From Microlunatus speluncae (GTDB lineage: Bacteria; Actinomycetota; Actinomycetes; Propionibacteriales; Propionibacteriaceae): a stretch of DNA of 64,000 nucleotides. The DNA lies in contig NZ_VKCZ01000005.1 of NCBI RefSeq assembly GCF_009299835.1, positions 155,107-219,106 of the forward strand. The letters are read 5' to 3'. The translations under genes and the position numbers were made by a program. The notes beneath the pieces were generated by a model that was not told where the DNA came from, ran no database searches, and saw nothing but the letters and a program-made list of their open reading frames with translations. Below, one piece after another: positions 19,328 to 29,962 of this stretch (its first letter is position 1; each line of letters opens with the position of its first letter).

Positions 19328-20757
19328 TTCGCGATGCACTCCTTGAACGTGACCGGCGTCCGGAAGCCGTCCGACGCGGGGGTGCCCAGATAGGTCGCGT
19401 CGACGGCGCGGGAGTCCTCGGTCTCCAGGCTGAAGTCGACACCGAAGGCGATGCCGATCTTGACCTCGGCGGCGAAGCCGGTCTTGTCGATCACGTTGTC
19501 GTACTCGACGTTGCTGACCGTCGCGTTGGTGTACATCAGATTTTGCAGCGTGTCGTTCGGCACCAGTTGATCCGGGAACGCGGTCTCGGGGGAGACGACC
19601 CCGCCGTTCGCCAGCCAGGCGTCGACAACCGCACGCTGTTGATCATCGGTGATCTTCAGCATGGTGGTGGTGACGGTGGTGCCGCCGGTCCCGTTCTCGT
19701 CCTTGCCCTCACCGCCGAGATTGCCCTGGCCGACCTTGGTCGAGTCGCTGGCCTGGCCCTTCCGAGTGGTGGTGATCGTCACCCTGGTGATCTTCCCGTC
19801 CTTGTTCCGGGTGATCGCCAGGCTGGAACCGAGGAGGCCGGAGAGGTTCTTGCCGAACGGCCCGAGCTGACCCGTGAGCTCGCCGTACACCTCGCCGTTG
19901 GTGGTCCAGATGGTGTCGCCGTTGCGGTTGTCGGTGAGCTGGGTCCAGGTGTTGCTGGCACCGAATTTGATCCCGGATCTGGCCAGGTCGAGGCCGGGCA
20001 CCCCGTCGTCCTCGTCGTCGCCCTGGCTCTTGTCCTTCTGTTCCCAGGGCAGGTTGACGCCGAGCTCGCCGGTGACGTTGGCGTCCACCTTGATGGTGGA
20101 GACGTTCTGATCCGGCGGCTTGGGCGGATCGGTGGCGCCCTTGATCGCCAGGTAGATCGCGTAGCCGCCGGAGGTGTCGTGCTTGAGCGTCTCCTGCTCG
20201 ATCAGATACTGGTCCAACTGCTCCCGCATCGACTTCGCTTCGTCGGCGTTCTTGAAGATCCAGGTGCTGCCGTAGTCGAACTCGACCCCGGCGCCGAAGT
20301 CGACCTGGGCCCCGGCGGACAGCTTGCCGATGTCCAGTTCGGCGCCGAAGCCGCCGGTGACCCCGGCGCTACCGCCGTCGGTCGCGGTGTAGGCGACGGT
20401 CCCGTCGCTGTACGTGGTCTCGATGAAGCCGGCGTTGTCGCCGATCTCGATGAACGCGATCTTGATCACCGAGCTGACCTTCTCGGTCCGCTTGGTGACG
20501 GTGCACCGGTCCGGCTTCGGGTCGAACGTCGGCTGGCCGGGCTCCCCGGGTGGCGCCTCGTCGCAGGTGATCGGCTGGCCGTTCGCCCCGACCGTGCCGA
20601 CGGCCTTGATCAGCCGGCAGATCGCGTTCCGAACGGCGATGTCGGCGGACTCGATGACCGGGGAACCGACGACGGAGATCACCAGCACCGCGACCATCGC
20701 CAGCGCGCCGAGGTACTCCAGCGTCGCCGTCCCCGCGTCTCGTCGTCTCGCGTGCAT
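19324..20757 (-). CDS. Flp-type prepilin-like N-terminus joined to a large extracellular domain
   Basis: 477 residues from ATG 20757. The N-terminus MHARRRDAG/TATLEYLGALAM is a type IVb prepilin signal: basic leader, Gly9 before the cut, Glu14 at +5, then a single hydrophobic helix to about residue 33. A Cys region (NAICRLIKAVG...TC) follows. The rest, about 400 residues, is rich in Thr, Gly and Asp with alternating strands (VDFGAGVEFDYGSTWIF, VTITTTRKG) and no domain I recognise. An ATG at 20820 is not the start because it lies upstream of the promoter -10 (20792-20797). Probably processed by the prepilin peptidase at 21473 and exported by the Tad system. Confidence 0.8.
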   Translation of the reverse strand: MHARRRDAGTATLEYLGALAMVAVLVISVVGSPVIESADIAVRNAICRLIKAVGTVGANGQPITCDEAPPGEPGQPTFDPKPDRCTVTKRTEKVSSVIKIAFIEIGDNAGFIETTYSDGTVAYTATDGGSAGVTGGFGAELDIGKLSAGAQVDFGAGVEFDYGSTWIFKNADEAKSMREQLDQYLIEQETLKHDTSGGYAIYLAIKGATDPPKPPDQNVSTIKVDANVTGELGVNLPWEQKDKSQGDDEDDGVPGLDLARSGIKFGASNTWTQLTDNRNGDTIWTTNGEVYGELTGQLGPFGKNLSGLLGSSLAITRNKDGKITRVTITTTRKGQASDSTKVGQGNLGGEGKDENGTGGTTVTTTMLKITDDQQRAVVDAWLANGGVVSPETAFPDQLVPNDTLQNLMYTNATVSNVEYDNVIDKTGFAAEVKIGIAFGVDFSLETEDSRAVDATYLGTPASDGFRTPVTFKECIAK

Positions 20758-20791
20758 CGTCCGCCCGCCATTCTGGATGGGTTCCACAACG

Positions 20792-20848
20792 ACGGTATGA
20801 AGTAACGCCTCGGCGGTCATGGGTCCGCGGACCCAGCGCCGGGCCCAA
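20792..20848 (-). promoter_or_regulatory. Flp-regulon promoter B
   Basis: On the minus strand: TTGGGCCC (20848-20841), 5 bp, then the perfect 16-bp palindrome TGGGTCCGCGGACCCA (20835-20820), 22 bp, then -10 TACCGT (20797-20792). Layout and spacing equal those of promoter A at 34789-34845. The leader to ATG 20757 is about 29 nt. Confidence 0.7.
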
Positions 20849-20850
20849 GC

Positions 20851-21378
20851 TCACTCGGTGACCGGGCGCAGCTCCATCGACTCGAGCAGCTCGCGCTCCA
20901 GCGCCGGATCCGGCTCGCTGACCAAGATCGACACCGCCACCGACTGCGGGTACGGCCAGTGCGCGGCGACGATCCACAGGCCGTGCAGTTCGGCGGAGTC
21001 GTCACCGGTGATCGTGTAGCGGGTCAGTTGCGCGGTGGTCGCGCCCTCGACGGTCACCTCGCGGGACTCGGTCACGGTGAACCCGGCCAGCCCGACCTGC
21101 GCCTTGCCGATCAAGGTGCCCATGCCCTGGGCCGCGGTCGCGTACGAGCCGAAGTCGCCGGCGAGGCTGAGCTGTTCCGGGGCATCGGGCGCATCCCGGA
21201 ATCCCTTGTTCCACGGGGATTCGACGGCGAACTCGGTGTCCCAACCGACCGGTCGATCGACGGTCAGCCGGCCGACCGTCACCGTGACGTACCCGTCGTT
21301 GGTGGCATCGGAACACCCGGCGAGCAGGGCCAGCACGACCAACAGGACGACCCCAGGGAAGGCCCGACGTGACGACAT
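20851..21378 (-). CDS. Secreted lipoprotein, unknown function
   Basis: 175 residues. Signal peptide with lipobox LLAGC (C22). The mature part begins with a VTVTVGRLTVDRPVGWDTEF stretch and has the mixed strand/helix pattern with spaced Trp residues (PVGWD, PWNKGF, HGLWIVAAHWPYP) seen in PsbP-like and LpqN-like lipoproteins; the match is by feel only. It lies upstream of the Flp-type gene on the same strand and divergent from the prepilin peptidase, which suggests a role at the cell surface in the pilus system. Confidence 0.75.
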   Translation of the reverse strand: MSSRRAFPGVVLLVVLALLAGCSDATNDGYVTVTVGRLTVDRPVGWDTEFAVESPWNKGFRDAPDAPEQLSLAGDFGSYATAAQGMGTLIGKAQVGLAGFTVTESREVTVEGATTAQLTRYTITGDDSAELHGLWIVAAHWPYPQSVAVSILVSEPDPALERELLESMELRPVTE

Positions 21379-21472
21379 GGTGACCTCCGGTCCGCGCATA
21401 CGGATGTGCCACGCGACACGCTACAGTCACGATCGGGCCGGTTCGCCGATCCGGTCGGCGGAGGAGGTTGGC

Positions 21473-22120
21473 GTGGTGCTCTGGATCTGCCTCGGCGTCG
21501 CCCTCGTGCTCGGCGTGAGCGCCTCCCTCTGGCTCCGGACCGGCGGCTATCGGCGCGACGACGACGAGGTACGGCGCACGATCAACCCCTGGCTGGTGCC
21601 GCCGGTCGCAGTGGCCGGGGTGCTGCTCGGCTCACTGCTGTGGCAGCAGCCACTCGTCGTGGCGATCACGTTCACCGTGGCCTGGGTGTGGGCGTTGGTG
21701 CTCGCCCTGATCGATCTCGAGGTCCGGCGGCTGCCCGACGTGCTGACCCTGCCCGGCTATCCGGTGTTCGCCGCGGGCCTGACCGTGTGCTCGGCGCTGA
21801 CCGGCTCCTGGTGGAACCTCGCGGTCGCCGGCATCGCCGCGGCGATCGCGCTGGTGATCTTCTTCCTGCTGGCCTTCCTGGCCCCGGGCGGGGACGGCCT
21901 GGGCTTCGGCGACGTCAAGCTCGCCGGGGTCCTCGGCGGCCTGCTCGGCTGGCTGGCTCCGATGACGGCCGCGCTCGGCCTGCTCAGCGGCTTCATCATC
22001 GGCGGGCTGGTCGGGGTGATCTTGCTGGTGGTCCGCAAAGCCGACCGCCGGTCCCACCTGTCGTTCGGCCCGGCCATGATCGCGGGCGCCTATCTGTGGA
22101 CGATCCTGCCGCCGATCTAG
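21473..22120 (+). CDS. tadV: Type IV prepilin peptidase (TadV/CpaA, A24 family)
   Basis: 215 residues, with about six hydrophobic segments. The two A24A catalytic aspartates are seen in ALIDLEVRRLPDVLTLP (near 80) and GLGFGDVKLAGVLG (near 142, the GxGD-type motif). It cuts prepilins after the Gly before the hydrophobic helix. This is the only such enzyme in the window and the probable processor of the Flp pilin, the TadE-like proteins and the Flp-tagged enzymes. The GTG start at 21473 has GAGGAGG five bases upstream, and a TACAGT -10 lies at 21422-21427. Confidence 0.9.
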   Translation: MVLWICLGVALVLGVSASLWLRTGGYRRDDDEVRRTINPWLVPPVAVAGVLLGSLLWQQPLVVAITFTVAWVWALVLALIDLEVRRLPDVLTLPGYPVFAAGLTVCSALTGSWWNLAVAGIAAAIALVIFFLLAFLAPGGDGLGFGDVKLAGVLGGLLGWLAPMTAALGLLSGFIIGGLVGVILLVVRKADRRSHLSFGPAMIAGAYLWTILPPI

Positions 22121-22184
22121 CCCAGCACGGCCTGGACAGCCCGGTTACGATCAGCGGACATGTCGTGCGGAAGGCGAATCATCG

Positions 22185-24092
22185 ATGTCGAACGGGTCCC
22201 GAGCCTCACGGTTGATCATCCTGGCCGTAGCGGCCGCCGTCGTGCTCGCCGGGCTCATGATCGGCCAGTCGCCGGCGCGGGCGGATGACCCGGTGCGGGT
22301 GTTACTGCTGCTGGACGTGTCCGGGTCGATGAACGAGAAGGTGTCCTCCGGCGGGACGAAGTTGGCGGCGGCGAAGGGTGCCCTGAAGCGGGTGGCCGAT
22401 TCACTGCCGGCGGGCACGCAGGTGGGTCTGCGGGTGTACGGGTCCAAGATCAAGGAGCCGAAGAAGGAGAATCCCCAGGCGTGCCGGGACTCCGAGCTGG
22501 TGATGCCGATCGGCGCCCTTGATCGCAACCGGATGTACCAGGCGGTGGACTCGTTCCAGGCCGTGGGGGAGACGCCGATCGCGTACGCCCTCGAGCAGTC
22601 GGTGGCCGATCTTGGTGATCATGGTCGGCGGGTGGTGGTGTTGATCTCCGATGGTGAGGAGAACTGTGTGCCGGATCCGTGTCCGGTGGCGACGAAGCTG
22701 GCGGCGAAGGGTGTTGATCTTCAGTTCAATGCGATCGGGTTCGATGTGAATGCGAAGGCGCGCAAGCAGTTGCAGTGCATTGTCGACGAGACGGACGGCT
22801 CCTATTACGACGCCGACGACACGGATGAACTGAACGAGTCGCTGGACAAGCTGACCAAGCGGGCGTTGCGTCCGTTCGCGCTGTCGGGCGCACCGATCCA
22901 GGGCTCGACGGACCCCGAGCTGCCGGCCCCGGTGCGACCCGGTCAATACCTGGAGTCGTACGACAGCACCGGTGACCCGCGGCACTACCGGATCGATCGG
23001 ACGCCCGGTTCGACGGTGCACCTCGGGATCAGCGCGGTCACGCCGAGCAGCGATGACGGTTACACCGACTCCTGGGAGCTCAGACTGGAAACGATCGACG
23101 GCACCCTGTGCGACACCGACACCTTCGGCGGCGGATCGGTGGTCTCCGCGACCGTCGTCGCCTCCGGCTCGGTGAGCACCGCCGGCGCCACCGACGCCTG
23201 TCAGCGGGACCCGGTGCTGCTGAAGGTCCGCCGGGCCGTATGGATCAAGAAGGACGTGCGGGTCGAGCTGGTCCTGGCCGAGGAGCCGCCGATCACCAAC
23301 CTCGCCGAACTGCCGCCGCCGTTGGCCAAGGAGCCGGGCGGGATCGCTCCGGTCGCCCGGCAGCAGCGCCCGGCCAAGGTGGTCGGCGGGCTGGCGTTCA
23401 CCGACGCCACGCCGGTGCAGCCCGGCTCCTACCTGGACGAGATCGCCGTCGGCGAGACCGTGGTCTACAAGGTGTCGCTGCAGCCCGGGCAACGCCTGCG
23501 GGCGACGCTGGACGCGCCCCGACCCGGCAGCGACTGGGGCCTGGAGTCGGGCTACCAGGGCGTCGTGCCGAGGATCATCGTGCTGTCGCCGTCCCGGGCC
23601 GAGGTGGACAACGAGTTCACCGCGGTGATGGGCGGCGGGCCCGCCGCGCGGCTGACGGCCGGGTCACCCGAGGTGCGGATCCGCAACCGGGAGTTCCCGG
23701 ATCCGACCGTCGGCGACAACCACGTCCGGGCGGCCTCCCGCGGCGGTGACTACTACCTCGCCGTCAGCCTGGACGCCAACAAGACGAACCTGATCCGGAC
23801 CCTGTTGCCGATCCAGCTGAACGTCGCGGTCGACGGCCGGCCGGCCGGTCTCCCGGTCTATGCCGCTCCGACACCTACCCCTTCGCCGGGGCAGTCGAGC
23901 CCGGCCGCGCCGCCCGACTCCCGCGTGCCGACCGATGCCGCGACGCCGCCGGTCACCGCCGGACCGGACCACTCGACACCGCCGGAATCGGACCTGCAGC
24001 GGATCGTGCTCGGCGCCCTGATCGGCCTCCTGGCGGCGGCGCTGCTGGCCGGCGTGATCGCGGTGCTGGTGCTGCGGCGCCGGCGCCGCTGA
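22185..24092 (+). CDS. VWA-domain surface protein, paralogue 1
   Basis: 635 residues. Signal peptide (cut near ARA/DDP, residue 33), then a von Willebrand A domain with a complete MIDAS start DVSGSMNE near residue 45, and VLISDGEENC near 150. After about residue 230 come two beta-rich segments with paired RLRATLD and YYLAVSL motifs, a Pro/Thr/Ser linker (about 565-605), one membrane helix (607-630) and a basic RRRRR tail. It is therefore anchored by its C-terminus and displayed outside. A near-identical VWA domain is in the protein at 32788-34785. The role is probably adhesion or metal-dependent ligand binding at the pilus base (inference). Confidence 0.88.
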   Translation: MSNGSRASRLIILAVAAAVVLAGLMIGQSPARADDPVRVLLLLDVSGSMNEKVSSGGTKLAAAKGALKRVADSLPAGTQVGLRVYGSKIKEPKKENPQACRDSELVMPIGALDRNRMYQAVDSFQAVGETPIAYALEQSVADLGDHGRRVVVLISDGEENCVPDPCPVATKLAAKGVDLQFNAIGFDVNAKARKQLQCIVDETDGSYYDADDTDELNESLDKLTKRALRPFALSGAPIQGSTDPELPAPVRPGQYLESYDSTGDPRHYRIDRTPGSTVHLGISAVTPSSDDGYTDSWELRLETIDGTLCDTDTFGGGSVVSATVVASGSVSTAGATDACQRDPVLLKVRRAVWIKKDVRVELVLAEEPPITNLAELPPPLAKEPGGIAPVARQQRPAKVVGGLAFTDATPVQPGSYLDEIAVGETVVYKVSLQPGQRLRATLDAPRPGSDWGLESGYQGVVPRIIVLSPSRAEVDNEFTAVMGGGPAARLTAGSPEVRIRNREFPDPTVGDNHVRAASRGGDYYLAVSLDANKTNLIRTLLPIQLNVAVDGRPAGLPVYAAPTPTPSPGQSSPAAPPDSRVPTDAATPPVTAGPDHSTPPESDLQRIVLGALIGLLAAALLAGVIAVLVLRRRRR

Positions 24093-24196
24093 GTCCGCAA
24101 TCGGTTTCATCGCGGCACCCTCCTGGCCGACCTCACCCCGAGTGACTCGTTTCACACTAGGCTGACGCCAGAAGTGGGGATCAGGTCGCGTTGCTG

Positions 24197-24226
24197 GGCG
24201 GAAGACGTGATTTCACGACGACCGCC
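24197..24226 (+). promoter_or_regulatory. Leader hairpin of the tad operon
   Basis: In the 92-nt leader after a TAGGCT -10 (24158-24163): arms GGCGG (24197-24201) and CCGCC (24222-24226) enclose CGTG/CACG with a 4-nt loop and symmetric 4-nt internal bulges. It ends about 30 bp before the ATG at 24256. It could affect translation or stability; no known RNA family recognised. Confidence 0.35.
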
Positions 24227-24255
24227 TCCGGTTGTGGGCACCAGGAGGGGCACAG

Positions 24256-25062
24256 ATGCTGATAGCCGTCCCGGGGTCGTCTGATCTGGGCGGTGTGCTC
24301 GGAGTCAGTACGGCGAATCCCGAGGCGTTGTTGCGCGCGATCCGGGATCGATTCGGGCCGTTCCGCCACCGTCATGTGCTCGTCCTCAGCCCGCGGCAAC
24401 TGGCGTCCGTCGCCCGGGAGCAGGCGCACGTGGTCATCGCCTCCGACCCGGCCGTCCGAGTCTGCGTCCTGCCACTGCGGCACCACGGGTTGACCCTGTC
24501 GCTGATCGGCCGCGCCGTGCTGGCGGCAGAGCTCCGGCCGGACGGCTGGAGCGATCCCGGCCAGGCCGTGCAGCTGGTGCACAGCATCGCCGCCCGCAGC
24601 CGCAGCCTGATCTGGCATCCGAGCCTCGGCTCCGTCGAGGAACCGCACCCGTCCCTGGGCGAACGGATCGTCGGCCTGGTGCCGGCTCGCAGCTACTTCC
24701 ACGAGCTCGGCTCGCAGGGTCTCGTCCCGGCTCGATCCGGGCCGGGCGGCCCGACCCCGTACGGCTGGCACGTCGCCGGACCGCCCTCGGCCCAGCTGCA
24801 GACCAGTCTGAACGGGGTGCACCTCGAGTCGGTCGACCTCAGTCTGGCCGGCCGACGACCCTATGCCGGGCGAAGATCGGTGGAGATCACGCAACTCGCG
24901 CCGCCGTACGCCCGACCGCTGGCCGGCCCGGCCTGCGGAAGCTGCACGGCGACCCTGGTCGGTTCGCTGTGTGCCTTCTGCGGCTGTGGCCCGGCCGGGG
25001 TACGGCAACCGGGCGAGGCGTCACCAGAGTCGGTGGAGGCGGAAAGAGGTGTCCGGATATGA
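24256..25062 (+). CDS. Unknown Tad-locus protein with C-terminal zinc ribbon
   Basis: 268 residues. Residues 1-150 look like an alpha/beta fold (MLIAVPGSSDLGGVLGVSTA, HRHVLVLSPRQLASVA, VLPLRHHGLTLSLIG). Near the C-terminus two Cys clusters, CGSC (about 232) and CAFCGC (about 245), resemble a zinc ribbon. No signal peptide or membrane helix. Family not recognised. It is the first gene of the core tad operon and its stop overlaps the cpaB start (ATGA), so it probably works with pilus assembly in the cytoplasm. The ATG at 24256 has AGGAGGGG upstream. Confidence 0.75.
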   Translation: MLIAVPGSSDLGGVLGVSTANPEALLRAIRDRFGPFRHRHVLVLSPRQLASVAREQAHVVIASDPAVRVCVLPLRHHGLTLSLIGRAVLAAELRPDGWSDPGQAVQLVHSIAARSRSLIWHPSLGSVEEPHPSLGERIVGLVPARSYFHELGSQGLVPARSGPGGPTPYGWHVAGPPSAQLQTSLNGVHLESVDLSLAGRRPYAGRRSVEITQLAPPYARPLAGPACGSCTATLVGSLCAFCGCGPAGVRQPGEASPESVEAERGVRI

Positions 25063-25784
25063 ACCCGAGGCAGTTGCGCGGGCTGGTGCTGATGATCTTG
25101 TCGGTGGTGGTCGCGGTGCTGGTCTTCGTCGGTGTGTCCAGCTATCTGACCGAGGTGAACAAGCAGGTCGGGCCGATGGTCACGGTGTTCAAGGTGAAGC
25201 AGGACCTGCCGGCGTTCACCACGCTGTCGGCGGAGAACACCGAGCGTGATCAGATTCCGGAGCAGTGGGCCGCGGACAACACGGTGCTGCAGGCCCAGGA
25301 TCTCGACGGACGGGTGATCGCGGTGCCGCTCTCGGCCGGCTCCTATGTCAGCACCGACCTGCTGGTGCCGGTCAGCAATCTCGACCCGGACGAGCGGGAG
25401 ATCGCGGTCAACGTCGATGCCGTCACCGGGCTGGCGGGCCGGATCCGGCCGGGCGACCGGGTCGACGTCTACGTGGTGTTCGCCGATGTGCCCGGATTGC
25501 CCAAGCAGGCCCGGATCCTGGTGCAGAACGTACGCGTGGTCTCGGTCGCCGGAGAGCAGCAGGTGCAGGCCCCGGACCGGGAGTCGCTGCAGAACGTCGT
25601 CCCGGTGACCCTGGCGCTGCGGCCGGAGTCCGCGCTGGCGGTCACGTACGCCAACTCCTTTGCCCAGGAGGTCCGGCTGGTCGGGCTGCCGCCGGGGGTG
25701 GCCCAGGACCGGAGCAAGGAGCCGCGCACCTTCGACGCCGGCCAGCTCGGCGGCAAGGCCGAGCCGGAAGGAGGCAACCGGTGA
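25059..25784 (+). CDS. cpaB: CpaB/RcpC-like pilus assembly protein (SAF domain)
   Basis: 241 residues. One N-terminal membrane helix (about 9-31), then an SAF domain (FKVKQDLPAFTTLSAENTERDQIPEQW near 44-72; RVIAVPLSAGSYVSTDLL near 90) and the RcpC-type part (ERIAVNVDAVTGLAGRIRPGDRVDVYVVF-like stretch near 115-145). In Tad systems CpaB links inner parts of the machine to the outside. The ATG overlaps the upstream stop, and the next gene begins with GTG overlapping its stop (GTGA). Confidence 0.92.
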   Translation: MNPRQLRGLVLMILSVVVAVLVFVGVSSYLTEVNKQVGPMVTVFKVKQDLPAFTTLSAENTERDQIPEQWAADNTVLQAQDLDGRVIAVPLSAGSYVSTDLLVPVSNLDPDEREIAVNVDAVTGLAGRIRPGDRVDVYVVFADVPGLPKQARILVQNVRVVSVAGEQQVQAPDRESLQNVVPVTLALRPESALAVTYANSFAQEVRLVGLPPGVAQDRSKEPRTFDAGQLGGKAEPEGGNR

Positions 25785-27394
25785 ACCGCGCCGTGGTGGC
25801 GATCGCCGACCAGGTGATCGTCCAGGAACTCCGCTCCCGGCTGGATCAGAGTGATCACGAGGTCGAGGTCGTCTTCGTCGCGGAGTCGACCCAGGAGACG
25901 CTGTCGGCGGTGCTCCGGCACCGGCCGAGCATCCTCTTCGTCCATGATCAACTCGGGCCGGCGTCGGTGGTGCCGATGATCCGCGAGCTGACCCTGCGGC
26001 ACCCGGCGCTGGCCGTGCTGGTCGTCACCTCCAACCCCAGCGTCGAGTCCTACCGCTCAGCCATGGACGCCGACGCCAAGGGCGTGCTCGACTACCCGTT
26101 CGGGCTGGAGGAGGTCGAGCATCGACTCGCCTCGGTGATCGAGTGGGGTGCCACCATGGCGCAGGCCCTCGCCGGGGACCGGGCGCCCGAGTCGAGGAAC
26201 GGCTCGGCCGGCGGCCGGGTGATCGCCGTCGCCGGCGCCAAGGGCGGGCTTGGGACGACGATCATCGCCACCCATCTCGCCTGGGACGTGGTCCGGCAGA
26301 GCCGCGGGATGCGGGTCTGCCTGGTCGATCTCGATCTTGAGAAGGGTGACGTCCCCAGCTATCTCGACGTCAGTCACCGGGTCTCCGTCGCCGACCTGGC
26401 CAAGATCAGCGAGGATCTGACCGCCCGCGCGGTCGCCGACACCGTCGTGGCCCACAGCAGCGGGCTGCATCTGCTGCTGGCGCCGACCGAGATCCGGGAG
26501 ACCGAGGTGATCACCGCCGCGGCGGTGCGGCAGATCGTCGCCCAGCTCCGGCGGCTCTACCAGCTGGTGATCATCGACACCGGTGCCGCGGTTACCGCCA
26601 CCCAGGCGGCAGCGGTCGAATCGGCCGACCAGACCCTGCAGGTCGTCTCCGCCGACGTGCCGGCCCTCCGCTCGGCCCGGCGGCAGGTGGTCTTCTGGGA
26701 GTCGCTCGGCGTGGTCAACCCGGACAACGTTCGGGTCGTCGTCAACCGGTTCCGGCGTCGCGGCGAGATCCAGCAGGACACGATCGACATGCTGATCCTC
26801 GGCGAGCGGTCCGAGGTGCTGATCCCCGACCTGGAGCAGGGCCTGGAACGGGCCGGCAACAGCCGGACCCCGAGCGAGGTCCGCAACGGCGTCTGGTGGA
26901 AGAGCCTGCGCCGGATCGGCCAGGAACTCGGGGTGATGAACCACTTCCACCCGGACCGCCCGGCCGCCGGCGGCAACGGGCAGTCGCCGCCGCGGGAGAC
27001 GGCGGCGCAGCCCGATCTCGCGGCCACCCCGGGCGCCGGTCCGGCCGCCGGATCCCGGCCGCGCGAGTCGGGTCAGATCGCGCTCGAGAACGTGGTGCTG
27101 ATCCCGGTCGCCCTGCTGTTGTTGATCTTCAGTTTGCAACTGGCGCTGTTCGGACTCGGCTTCGTCTCCGCCGGCTCGGCCGCCGACGCCGCGGCCCGGG
27201 CGGTCTCGATCGGGGACGATCCGGAGGCCGCGGCCCGGGCCGCCGTGCCGGAGCAGTTGGTCGGCGGGATCAGCGTCGATCAGGCCGGGGCCGAGGTTAC
27301 GGTCAGGTTCAGCTCGCCGTTGCTGTTCCTCGACGGGGTGACCCGGACCGCCACCGTGGCCGTCGGCCACAACGTCGTGGAGGAACCCCGATGA
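25781..27394 (+). CDS. CpaE-like ATPase fused in frame to a TadE-like pseudopilin
   Basis: 537 residues. Residues 1-120 are a receiver-like domain without clear phosphorylation site. Residues 145-390 are a ParA/MinD-like ATPase with deviant Walker A AGAKGGLGTT (near 153) and VCLVDLDLEKGD (near 180), the CpaE pattern. After a Pro/Ala/Gly linker (about 395-428), residues 430-537 form a TadE-like unit: RESG/QIALENVVLIPVALLLL with Glu at +5, then a pilin-like helix. There is no stop or clear ribosome site between the halves, only a weak AGGA before GTG 26933. Cleavage after the Gly by the prepilin peptidase would free the two parts. Confidence 0.85.
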   Translation: MNRAVVAIADQVIVQELRSRLDQSDHEVEVVFVAESTQETLSAVLRHRPSILFVHDQLGPASVVPMIRELTLRHPALAVLVVTSNPSVESYRSAMDADAKGVLDYPFGLEEVEHRLASVIEWGATMAQALAGDRAPESRNGSAGGRVIAVAGAKGGLGTTIIATHLAWDVVRQSRGMRVCLVDLDLEKGDVPSYLDVSHRVSVADLAKISEDLTARAVADTVVAHSSGLHLLLAPTEIRETEVITAAAVRQIVAQLRRLYQLVIIDTGAAVTATQAAAVESADQTLQVVSADVPALRSARRQVVFWESLGVVNPDNVRVVVNRFRRRGEIQQDTIDMLILGERSEVLIPDLEQGLERAGNSRTPSEVRNGVWWKSLRRIGQELGVMNHFHPDRPAAGGNGQSPPRETAAQPDLAATPGAGPAAGSRPRESGQIALENVVLIPVALLLLIFSLQLALFGLGFVSAGSAADAAARAVSIGDDPEAAARAAVPEQLVGGISVDQAGAEVTVRFSSPLLFLDGVTRTATVAVGHNVVEEPR

Positions 27395-27719
27395 TCACCC
27401 GGCGATCGGCCGAGCGGGGCACCGCGAGCATCGAGCTGATCGCGATCGTGCCGATGGTGATGTTCGTCGTGGTGGTCGTCTTCCAGGTGCTGGCGTCGGC
27501 GTACACGGTGCAGGCCGCGGCGCAGGCCGCCCGGGACGGCGCCCGTGCGTACTCGCTGGGCCGGTCACCGGAGGCCGCGGTCCAGGCCAGCCTGCCCGGG
27601 GCCGTCCGGCTGGTCGAGGTGACCCGGGTCGGCCCGCACCACGGCGTCCGGGTCACCGTCCAGGCACCGGCCTACCTGGTGGTCGGCGACCGTACGGTGA
27701 CGCGGGAGGTGATCATGCC

Positions 27720-27723
<4 letters not shown>
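27391..27723 (+). CDS. tadE: TadE-like minor pilin
   Basis: 110 residues. N-terminus TRRSAERG/TASIELIAIVPMVMFV: basic leader, Gly, Glu at +5, then one long hydrophobic helix. This is the TadE/TadG pseudopilin pattern. The helix continues into QAAAQAARDGARAYSLGRSPEAA, the usual TadE region. The mature domain is short (about 70 residues). The ATG overlaps the preceding stop as ATGA, and the tadA gene overlaps its own end, so it is fully coupled in the core operon. Confidence 0.88.
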
Positions 27724-29035
<1,312 letters not shown>

Positions 29036-29039
<4 letters not shown>

Positions 29040-29962
29040 TGATCATGATCTATGCCGGGTTGGCCCTGTTCGTCGTGCTGCTGGTCGCGGGCTCCGCTCA
29101 GCTGTTGCTCAACTCCACCGACCAGCGTCGCTTCGTCGCCGCGACGCTGGCGGCCGGGGCCGGTCAGGACGTGAGCCGGACCAGGTTCCAGCGCTGGGAC
29201 CGGGCGTTCGCGGAGACCCGGCTGGGCCGGTTCCTGGAGCGGGATCTGCTGCTGGCCGGCATCCGGCAGCCGCCGTTGGTGATCTTCGCCGGGATCGTCG
29301 CGCTGACGATCGTGGTGCCGTTGCTGTTGGCCCGGTTCCTGGCCCCGGCGCTCGGTCTGGTCGGGCTGGTCGCCGGCTATTTCGTCTTCCGGGTCTGGGT
29401 GGTCCGGGCCCGCGACCGGCGGCGGGAGAAGTTCGTCCAGCAGATCCCCGAGCTGGCGCGGGTGTTGTCGAATGCGACCAATGCCGGCCTCAGCATCGTG
29501 ACGTCCTGGCTGGTCGCGGAGGAGGAGATGGCCGAGCCGGCGAAGTCGGAGATCCGGCGACTGAACGCGGCGGTCCGGTTCGGTGCGTCGCTGGAGGACG
29601 CGATGCTGCAGCTGAACGACCGACTGCCCTCGCGTGAGGTACGGATCCTGATGTCGACCCTGGTCGTCAGCGCCCGCGCCGGCGGCTCGTTGGTGACCGC
29701 GCTGCGCGAGATCTCCCGGACGCTGGACGATCGCAAGGAGGTCCGCCGAGAGGTCCGGACCACCCTCGCGCAGGCCCGCAGCACCAGCGTCATGGTCACC
29801 GTTCTCGGGGTGCTGATGCTGTTCATGCTCAACTCGATCCAGCCCGGCACTGTGGAGCGGATGACCCAGAATGTGATCGGCGTCGCCGCGCTGGTGATCT
29901 CCTTCGGCCTGTTCGGGCTGGGCCAGTTCATCGTCTACCGGATGACCAGGATCGACCGGTGA
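29036..29962 (+). CDS. tadB: Tad platform protein TadB (type II secretion F domain)
   Basis: 308 residues. Hydrophobic segments at about 5-22, 82-122 (two), 255-275 and 283-303, with a cytoplasmic T2SSF domain between (FVQQIPELARVLSNATNAGLSI near 138; REVRILMSTLVVSARAGGSL near 195). It forms the inner-membrane platform with TadC, on which TadA acts. The ATG at 29036 overlaps the tadA stop (ATGA); the reading frame is open further upstream inside tadA but has no reason to start there. Confidence 0.94.

Noticed and set aside
20758..20820. Upstream ATG (20820) for the Flp-type gene at 19324
   Set aside because: It lies inside palindromic box 2 and upstream of the -10, so it would not be in the mRNA; the prepilin leader starts at ATG 20757.
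24197..24226. Known riboswitch in the tad leader
   Set aside because: A simple hairpin with internal bulges is present, but no conserved riboswitch core could be identified.
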